A stretch of 64,000 nt of DNA from Carnegiea gigantea. Taxonomy: Eukaryota > Streptophyta > Magnoliopsida > Caryophyllales > Cactaceae. Shown here piece by piece: positions 55,872 through 64,000 of this stretch (positions within the stretch are counted from its first letter, which is position 1; each line of letters begins with the position of its first letter). The notes beneath the pieces are model-generated. The model saw only the letters and a program-made list of their open reading frames with translations. It ran no database searches and had not been told where the DNA came from. The translations under genes and the position numbers were made by a program. The stretch spans positions 655,001-719,000 of the forward strand of contig JAKOGI010000009.1 of the NCBI GenBank assembly GCA_029747015.1. Direction: 5' to 3'.

Positions 55872-58800
55872 TCACTTTGCTTTGGTCAAGTTGGTCATAC
55901 CCCAAGGCACGGCATTATTGAATGAGCTGCCTCGAGGAGAGAGGGGGTTCCCAGGATTGTAACCAAGAGAATTATGTTGTAACTTCATATGGGCACCCTC
56001 ATTTCCCTGCATGACTGAAGATCTTCCCTGATTTGATCGCTGAATAGGCAGCTGCCCCAGACGCCTTGGAGATGTTGGGGATGATTGAGGCAGAAACGTT
56101 GGTGTCTGCGCCATGGAACGGCCATATCCAGGAGGCAGATTATAAGTATGTGCGCTGGACACATCTGGCTTTGGAAATCCCTGTCCAGGCGCACTTGGCC
56201 TGGATCAAATCACAAGAGACACATTAGAAAAACCTCAGGTAGGTATTTTGGCCTTCCCTCAGTTTCTACACACGCTCAATACAATGCTTAAAATGCACAC
56301 ACTACAACAAACAACACTGGCGACCGAGGAATGGCGTAGTGTGAGTAATCCCACCTTCCATTTAAGAGAGGTAGGCTTGAGTTCGACCAGAGGCATGGGT
56401 AGTTCCCCTCTATCTTTATCCCCTGCTCATCTCCAGAACCTTCCAAAAAATTTAAATAAATTAAAAAAACTGCTCCCTTTGGACTGGCCCTCTCATTTCC
56501 TTTTGCTCTTCCCTATGCCCTCTCTTCCAAGCCATCCTGCAGTACAGCCTTCTCTTCCGTGGAACTTTCCCACAATGGTAGCCACGTAGCTACTTTGGTC
56601 CAGCCAAAAAAACTTGACCATAAACCTGTTTATGTTTATTTTTTCCTCTGAAACAATATCAATCTGTTTCTGATAACTTTTTTACTTTTTTTTTCTCTCC
56701 CCTTCCCAATCCATGATCATGAACCTGTTTATGACTATTTTTTCCTCTGAAACAAATCAATCTGTTTATGATCACTTTTTCATGTTTTTCATTTCTTCCT
56801 GCCTTCCCAACCCACCTTCCTCTCAATTCTGCTCATCCCCCCCTCCCCCCCCAACAAAAAACAAAAGGGGAAAAAAATCCCTTGACAGCTACATGTGAGT
56901 ACCGACTTGGAGAGATTTAACACGAGGTATGGAAGCATGGGACAAAGTCAAAAACAGTTGCTTGCACACCATGCTCATTATGAGGGAAACTGGGTATGAA
57001 TAGAAAACCTGACATTGGGCACATCCTATACTCCCACCTAAGAGAACTTTTTCCTTAAACTCCCTCTGTAATTTTATCCATTTCTTTATTCATTGCCGGC
57101 TTTTGTTGGCATGTTGGTAATTTGCACCAGCACTTTCTTTGGGAGGGGAATAGGTCAAATTTATTTATTTTAATTTTTATTTTTTTGGTAAGTAATCAAA
57201 GATGTATATTAAAAGGACACCAAGGGGATGTCACCGATGTACAAAAAGGGTAATGCAAAAATATTATGCCCTTAAGCTCTCATCCATATTGCAATCAATA
57301 AAAGCCAAAAAATTTAACTCTTTGTTACCGCTAAGCCCCACATTCCAACTATACAATCACCTCAAAAAATAGAGCTTGAAATCTTAAAATGACAAGACTT
57401 TGCCCTCAAAAATACGACGATTTCTCTCCTTCCAAGTGGCCCACCAAATAGCCAAAGAAATCATGTTCCAAACTCCAAGGACCCAGCTCTTCTTCATCCT
57501 TCTCCTCCAAGCCACTACCATATCTCTCACATTAGAAGGTTGAACCCAACTAATCCCCATTAGAGAGTGATAAATCCCAAAGCGAAGAAACCCACCGACA
57601 ATGTACAAGAAGATGATCCACAGTTTCTTCCTCCTCCAAACACATGGAGCATCTACTTAGACCTCTAAAATTTCTTCTCTTAAGCATGTCATTCGTGGGA
57701 ATCTTGCCTAAGGTGCCCAAGCAAAGAAATACACTTTTGTGAGAGCTTTAGACTTCCAAATGGACTTGGCAGCAAAATCACAACCATCCAAGGCTTCAAA
57801 TTGTGTTGAACAAAAACTCCTAACACTAAAGGAATCTTTAAAGTTTAGTGACCACACAATCTCATTATTACCTTGGGACAGAACCTTTTTGCCAGCAAGT
57901 ACGGCTAACAAATTACAAATACTATCCTCTCCCCAATTATTAAGACTGCTTACAAAAACCAAATTCCAATGGCTAACGTCACCATTCCAAGAAACTACTT
58001 CTTTAACCGTCGCATACTTCAAACGAGCCATCCTAAAAAGATTGAGAAAAAGATTCTTCAAAGGTCGATCGTCATACCAAACATCGTGCCAAAATAACAC
58101 CCTTGTGCCATCCTTCACCTCAAAATGCACTAAATATTTGAAACGCTCAATACCTGCTAAGATGGATTTCCAACAACCAACCCCATGAGGATAAGGACTC
58201 TTTTTACTCCACCAACCCAACTCATCTATCCCATATTTTGCGTTGATCACATTTTTCCACATAGCATCCTCCTCCTTTGCAAACCTCCACAACCATTTGG
58301 TCTTCAACGCTTCATTCATAACACGAAGAGGTCTTATGCTAAGTCCTCCCTACTGTTAAGGACGACATACCTCATTCCAATTGACCCAGTGAAAGCCGTT
58401 ACCATTTTCATTGGAATTCCACAGAAAATCTCTCATGATTTTCTCTAACCAACTAGCGATGCTAGCTGGGATGGTGAATAATAACATGAACTAGATGGAC
58501 AGACTACACAAAGTGCTTCTCAAAAAGGTCAATCTACCCCCTCTGGACAAAATCTTAGACTTCCAACCTGCCAATCTCTTATGAAACCTCTCAACTGGGT
58601 CCCAAATCGCTATGCTCTTATAAGGACCAAGGTATGAAGAAGGTAGATGATCAACTCCACACCCAAAGAAACGGGCCAACACATTAACATTAGGCACGTC
58701 GCCAATCGAAATGAGTGCACTTTTGAAAAGGTTGACCCTTAGTCCAGACATAGCTTCAAACAGGAGAAGGATGCACCTTAAGTAGCCCAAATTACTCTCG

Positions 58801-61800
58801 TCTGGCTTGCAAAAAACAAGGGTATCGTCGGCAAAGAGCAAATGGGATATCAACTAACCCTCAGAATGAGGGTTACTAATATGAAAGTCATTCAAGAAAC
58901 CTTCCTCACCTGCTTTAATCGCCAATCTACTGAGAGTCTCCATAACCAAAATGAACAATAAAGGCAACAACGGGTCCCCTTGCCTTAGACCTCTTGAGCT
59001 TGAGAAAAAACCAGATGCTTCACCATTAATTAAGATAGAGAAGCGCACAGTGAAAATACAAAAAGAGATCCATTTCCTCCACTTGTTAGGAAAGCCCATT
59101 TTCTCAAGAATAGCTAAGAGGAAACTCCAAGAGACATGATCATAAGCCTTCTCAATGTCAAGCTTACAAAGGAAACCAGAAATCCCAAATCTAATATAAG
59201 AATCAATGTACTCATTAGCAATCAAATCAGCATCCAAAGTTTGACGGCCAGGAACAAAAGCATGCTGCGAGGGACCCACAACTTTTTCAACAACTTTCCT
59301 CAATCTTGAAGCAAAGACTTTAGCAAGAATCTTATATACACTTCTTACTAAACTGATGGGCCTACAAGACTTAATATCATCTGCACCAGCCACTTTGGGA
59401 ATCAAGGTAACAAAAGTAGCATTCAAACTTTTCTCAAAAACACCATTATTATGAAAGTCAGCAAAAAATCCCATCTCCCCCTTGACAATAGACCAACAAT
59501 GCTGAAAAAAAGCTATATTAAACCCATCTGGCCCTGGAGCTTTCTCATTACCTATCTCAAAGATGGCATTCCAAACTTCATCTTCAGTAAAATCTTTTTC
59601 AAGATCCCTAGCATCATCAGGGCTAATAGAGACAAAAGCGATACCATCAAGAAAAATCCTTGATGGTTGATCTTCATGATACAGATTCTCATGGAAGTTG
59701 ACAATCGCATTCTTAGTCGAGGCAACATCAACATAAAGCTCGCCATCCACGTGAATATTGTGAATAGCATTAAGCTTTCTTCTCCTATTTGCCACCTGGT
59801 GGAAAAATTTGGTATTTCGATCACAATCCTCAATCCATTGTTGCTTTGCTCCTTGGCACCAAAAAATATCAATGGATCTTCGCACCATAGAGAGTTCTTT
59901 TTTAACTCCCAATCTTTCAAATCTATCCACCCAGGAAAGAGACTGTTGTCGCTCCTTCTCATCTAAAGCTTCACTTTATCCACCAGACTAGCCGTCTTAA
60001 ACTCTAAATGGCCAAACACTTCTCTATTCCACTGTTTAAGTTTGGTCTTCAAAAAGTTGAGTTTCTTTGCCAAAATAAAACTCGAAGGGCCAATAACATT
60101 CAGTTTATCCCAAACAGATTTGACAAGGTCGTCAAAGCCATCCGCCTCAAGTCACATATTCTCGAATATAAAAGGACGTCTTCCTCTAGAGACTTCCCCA
60201 ACCCGCAGAAGAATGGAAAAATGGTCCGAAGTGATTTTTGGAAGGGTAACTTGATGAACCCCCTGAAAATGATCTTCCCACTTAACCGAGAAGAGAAATC
60301 GGTCAATACGAGATAACATAGGAACCTCCTCATGGCTGGATCAAGTAAAGCGAGCACCTTCCAAAGGAGGGTCAACGACATTGCAAGAGTCAATAAAACT
60401 AGAGAACTTTCTCATTGCCCAAGACGACCGACCACCTGTGGATCTCTCTGAAGGAAACCTAATGACATTAAAATCCCCACTCAAAACACCACGGAATGTC
60501 CCAAGAAGACATAAAGAACGACAACTCCTCAAATAAAGCCCGTCGCATACAGTCGTCATTAGGCCCATATACCCACAGACTAATCGCTATCGGCCGACAA
60601 CAACCTCCAACTTAGATTCTTGGGGAATAGCAACATCGCAAACAAAAGTACGTAACGCCCACTTAACATCCCCCCCGCTTATTTGGACAATTGAGCCCCC
60701 TGACATTCCAAGCAAGCACATTAACGACTGGCCCCATCCGAAAACAGCCTATCCCTATCAAGTGCATCCCCCATACTCTCTTCAATCAACTGATCACCTC
60801 TCATTCTATTTGCTTCCAACGATGCAAGAAAAGAAAGCAACTCCATTTCTCTACCTTCAACGGCCACACCCATCATCTTACAAAAAAATACCATTCTTTC
60901 CAAGACCCACGCAGAACCTTCACTAACATTCCCTAAATAACTAGAACTGGGCAAAGCAGCACCATCTAAACCTTGAGTGTGGGCTTGATGCAGAGCTTCC
61001 TCAAACGACGAAGGCCCTCCCACCTCCTGCATAATAGGAGTGCCCGACTCAGAAACAATGAGATTAGTCTTTCGAAGCTTCTTACTACGAGAGTAAACAA
61101 GCACACTCGTTGATGGTGAACAAGCTCCAGGATGCAACTCCTTCTCCACCACATTCAGAGGTGATTTTGGGATTCTTGAGGCACACGGAGAACTATCGTA
61201 TTAGTTACACTCACAATCAGCGGAGGGATAATTCTCCAAAAGATCTCTCAGCACTTGGAATTGATTAACACAGGGAGAAGAAGCCTCCAAAAACTCCTTA
61301 GAACCACTCTTCTTACAAGCAGACATTGGCGCATCATTAACATGGTCCTTGAAGGAGACCTTTTGCTTCAACACACTACCACTAACATTATGTTCTTCGC
61401 AAATCACGGCTGCACAAACATTCCAGGAACCACAATCCCTACACTTCCACCCCATCAAAGGCGAATTAGATGAGCCATCCAGATGACCTCGAACAACATT
61501 AGCAAAAGACTTATCCCTGCTCGCCGGAAACCTAGAGGGAATAAAAGCATTCCTTGGTGGAGGAGATGGGTTCTTATGACCTTCAATCAAAGTCTCCTCA
61601 AGAATCTTTGTCACCCCAAACCAGCCCTCTACCTTAGCACCCTCAGGAAAGATCACTGACTTAGCCTGCCCACCATTACCTAAAAGAGAGAGGACAATAA
61701 ATCTACCTTTGCCATTCTTTCTCAGTTGAAGCAACAGACACCTCTGACCCCACCTAAAAGTTTTCAACCACAATGGTTCTCCCTTTGAGAAACAGAAGTG

Positions 61801-64000
61801 AACCATTTGTACTGCCATCCATCGAAATTCCTGGAAGCTCAACCGGATAAATGACCTTTCCCTTCTACTGACCTCAGCAACTTTAAAAGGAAAAAGGCCT
61901 CCATCACCCCTAGTCACTTCCAGGAACTTCCCTTCCACCCTCACAGAGACATACATGACAGAGAGACGGGGCAATGCAGCATAGCCGGAGGAAGAAAGTC
62001 CACAAAATGAAAAGAAACCCACCACTGCCCAGCACTACCCAGGAAGGAGAAAACACGTAGAATTGCAAAAAGATCCACTTACCGTGGCTGGCTGGAGACA
62101 ACAGCATCACCAAAGGACAGAATAGCTGATTTCGCGCCGGAAAAATTGGTTTAGGAACATTCCGACGAGAATCCAACGGCCGAAAAATTCGCCGGCGACT
62201 GGAAAACTGCCTAAGAGCTTGCCGGTGGTGACAGAAACTTCCGACCAACCCAACTCCTTGACCGGAAAGCACCAGAACCCTCCACCAGTGCACAGATATG
62301 AAGAAAACAACCGGGGCGACCCGAAAAGCCCAACGAAGACCGGCGAAGGGGCCGGCCGGCCCGGAGACCCAAAGTCAACCGGACCTCAGGTAACCCCCTA
62401 ATGACCACTCCGGGCACCCTGAACCTCACGGCCACTAGAGAAGCACCTGGAGAGAAAATGGGGGGGAGGGTCGTGCGTGCCTGGAGAGAATTTTTGGGAG
62501 GGGAATAGGTCAAATTATTGTTGTTTTTTCAAATTGGGTCCATGAATGAGCTAAACTAAAGCTTTAAAGATCTTCCGGTTATGTTGATTAATAATTATAG
62601 AAAAAGAGAATATTGAACAGGCAAGGACCTTGATTTTTTGATGATGAAACTCTGATATTCCAGCTATTGATCGAGGAAGATAAGAATCAACACACCAGCT
62701 CCCCTTGATAAGCCGCATGTTAGGAACTCCTTACTACATTGCATGTGAACAACTTGTGTCTATCGGGCGGCAAAAACTACTACAGCTTATTCAGATAGTT
62801 AGATAAAGCTGGCTGGCTCACAAGCGTCCATACATAGTGAGATCAGGGTCTGTAAACTATGATCCCCACAGCTGATAAGCTGTGCACTGTGATTCTTAAA
62901 AAGAGGTTCGTATGGAGAAGGCCCATGATGCCATCTATAGGAGTTTCTCTGCCTTAATAGTTGGATCCCTTCTTCCTCTCTTCTTTCTGTCAATTCTTTA
63001 CTTCATCTCATCATGAATTGGGGGGAGATTGACAGAATTCTGTCCATAATATAGCCCTACTATCTCCTGGAAGTGTCCTCCTCCACCCTCCCAACAAAAG
63101 AAAGAAACAGAAAGCTAGGGAAGGGGTTGGAACCACAATCTTTATATATGTTCTTACAGAGGAACCCACAGACCGCTTATGAAGTATTTCTTCTAGAATG
63201 TAAAATCCTCTACACTCTCTCAACAATCATTTGCACTATTGAATGAAATGGACGTAATTCACTACGCCCAACAGTTACTCTGATGACATTTTACTCTCCA
63301 CATTTTCACACTATTCCTCTATGGTTTTGCAGTAGAAATGTATCGTCTATCCAACAACTGTGAAGAGGGGGGAATTCAATGGTCAGCACAGAATTTCCAA
63401 ATTTAAGTCAGTTCATCAGGAACTTCAAGACTTGAGGATTCCTAATAGTTGAGGCTCAAACATGCGCAAGGACAATTAGACATTTCACGTTCGGCAAAAA
63501 GCAAGTAAAATATTCGGAAATGCAGAGTTAGGCACTTGGAATTGTAACCCGCATCAGAGCATTGCATAGAAGTCCATGTAAACTTGTTACAATTCCAATT
63601 CCTGAATGCTCAACATACTGTATGCAGTGAATGTACAAAGTCCTTCAAATGCGATGCATTCATTGCAATCAGCTTACTGGAAGTTCAGTTTCTCAAAAAT
63701 ACCTAAAGTAATACAAAGCCTTTGTATGTCATCCAAGAGGCAATCATTGGCAAGGTGCAGACAACAATAATTACAAATAAACGAAGAATTGAAGAACCTA
63801 GCATAAACCATCACACCATATGCGTGTTTATGCCAAACAACAGTGATAAGCTACGCCGGGTTTATCTAACAATTGAAATTTTACCTTTGCAGTGATTGAT
63901 TAGAGCTTCTGTTTGAGTCATGGTTGAATCTTCCAATTATGCCAAAAGTTTGTGGATACGTTACCGCTTGATCAACATGCACCAATCTACTAAAATCGGA
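55872..64000 (-). CDS. 3' end of an unidentified protein-coding gene, last two exons
   Basis: The exon from the right edge to 63885 is open throughout on the minus strand (SDFSRLVHVDQAVTYPQTFG and onward). It ends CAA AG|GTAAAA. The next exon starts at 56199 after TTTGATCCAG, and the phase agrees (AG+G). It runs to TGA at 55872, giving 147 residues in the window. The sequence is Pro/Ser/Gly/Asn-rich, apparently disordered (LPPGYGRSMAQTPTFLPQSS; RSNQGRS; NPGNPLSPRGSS). It ends VPWGMTNLTKAK, which looks like a low-complexity C-terminal tail of a larger nuclear or cytoplasmic protein. I do not recognise the family. The 7.7-kb intron holds a complete LINE in the same orientation. An alternative donor inside the last exon (before GTATGACC) cannot be excluded. 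Confidence 0.7.
56325..56600 (+). mobile_element. Possible SINE-like unit in the right-edge gene intron
   Basis: TGGCGTAGTGTG (about 56331) and GAGTTCGACC (about 56381) resemble polymerase III boxes A and B. No cloverleaf forms, and the 3' end is unclear. Confidence 0.35.
57300..60720 (-). pseudogene. LINE ORF2: endonuclease, reverse transcriptase and C-terminal tail
   Basis: The endonuclease begins near 60718 with LAWNVRGLNCPNKR. It reaches QESKLE and LSGDFNVIRFPSERS, but is shortened and frameshifted. From 59930 to about 57300 one reading frame holds the rest: RT motifs NEKAPGPDGFN, FVTLIPKV, LDIEKAYDHVSWSF and GLRQGDPL, then a TAG at 58854 just before LLFADDTLVF. The stretch GWKSKILSRGGRLTFLRSTL follows, then a C-terminal region with WWATWKERNRRIFEGKVLSF. 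Additional stops lie near 58488, 58350 and 57705. The catalytic FADD is retained, so the ORF is dead mainly by nonsense changes. Confidence 0.92.
60721..62025 (-). pseudogene. LINE ORF1, one in-frame stop
   Basis: Two collinear pieces in the same frame (62025-61201 and 61152-60721) are separated by a TAA at 61201. The first has the plant L1 ORF1 nucleic-acid-binding pattern (FRWGQRCLLLQLRKNGKGRF, then IPEG-like FPEGAKVEGWFG). A Cys-containing WKCRDCGSWNVC motif follows near 61430. The second piece is Glu/Leu-rich, ends ...DGASR, and runs directly up to the ORF2 endonuclease start. Confidence 0.8.
62517..63884. other. Remainder of the right-edge gene intron
   Basis: This intronic sequence lies on the 5' side of the LINE. 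No further exon, repeat boundary or RNA gene was recognised. Confidence 0.45.

Larger units (their letters stand above)
57138..62516 (-). mobile_element. Full-length L1-type LINE (about 5.33 kb) with perfect 24-bp target duplication
   Basis: The element body is 57162-62492 on the minus strand. It is bracketed by identical 24-bp direct repeats at 57138-57161 and 62493-62516, which read TTTGGGAGGGGAATAGG and continue TCAAATT. On the minus strand it contains a 5' leader, ORF1, endonuclease, reverse transcriptase, a zf-RVT-like tail and an A-rich 3' end next to 57162. The perfect long duplication and few stops show a fairly recent insertion, since decayed only by point changes and some deletion in the endonuclease. 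Confidence 0.95.

Overview
This window is nuclear DNA of a flowering plant. Every recognisable gene is a spliced plant gene with GT-AG introns, and the introns and spacers are AT-rich and full of plant-type transposable elements. The elements include L1-type LINEs, Tourist-like and hAT-like MITEs, SINE-like units, a decayed CACTA element and a decayed endogenous pararetrovirus. The species cannot be named from sequence alone. Introns of 3.1, 7.7 and 8.0 kb that hold intact-looking transposons indicate a genome that tolerates large introns.

Layout. 1-2.8 kb: the first three coding exons (minus strand) of a small chloroplast membrane protein whose 3' exons lie beyond the left edge. 2.9-5.1 kb: a cluster of Tourist-like MITEs, one nested in another, and a SINE. 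5.97-11.74 kb: a complete class II trehalose-6-phosphate synthase-like gene (TPS7-type, 3 coding exons, 855 aa, minus strand) with a transposon-filled second intron. 12.2-15.4 kb: simple repeats and a nested pair of TIR elements with internal tandem arrays. 15.7-18.0 kb: a decayed LINE (plus strand). 19.2-27.7 kb: a complete 13-exon GPCR-type G protein/COLD1 gene (468 aa, minus strand). 29.0-29.6 kb: a MITE. 30.0-39.2 kb: a two-exon gene for a GLTSCR1-domain SWI/SNF subunit of BRIP type (378 aa, minus strand) whose 8-kb intron is packed with LINE and SINE pieces. 41.7-43.5 kb: CACTA transposase relics. 44.6-51.8 kb: a nearly full-length decayed pararetrovirus, itself interrupted by an 842-bp MITE. 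55.9-64.0 kb: the 3' end of an unidentified minus-strand gene, with a full-length LINE bounded by a perfect 24-bp target-site duplication in its intron.

All five host genes lie on the minus strand. They act in unrelated processes: chloroplast membrane, trehalose-phosphate/sugar signalling, cold/ABA signalling, chromatin remodelling, and one unknown. Nothing suggests an operon-like arrangement. I see no CRISPR array, rRNA or canonical tRNA. The most unusual region is the pararetrovirus. It has coat-like and zinc-knuckle sequence upstream of the movement-protein domain, then protease, reverse transcriptase and RNase H, flanked by a candidate primer-binding site and a promoter/poly(A) block.
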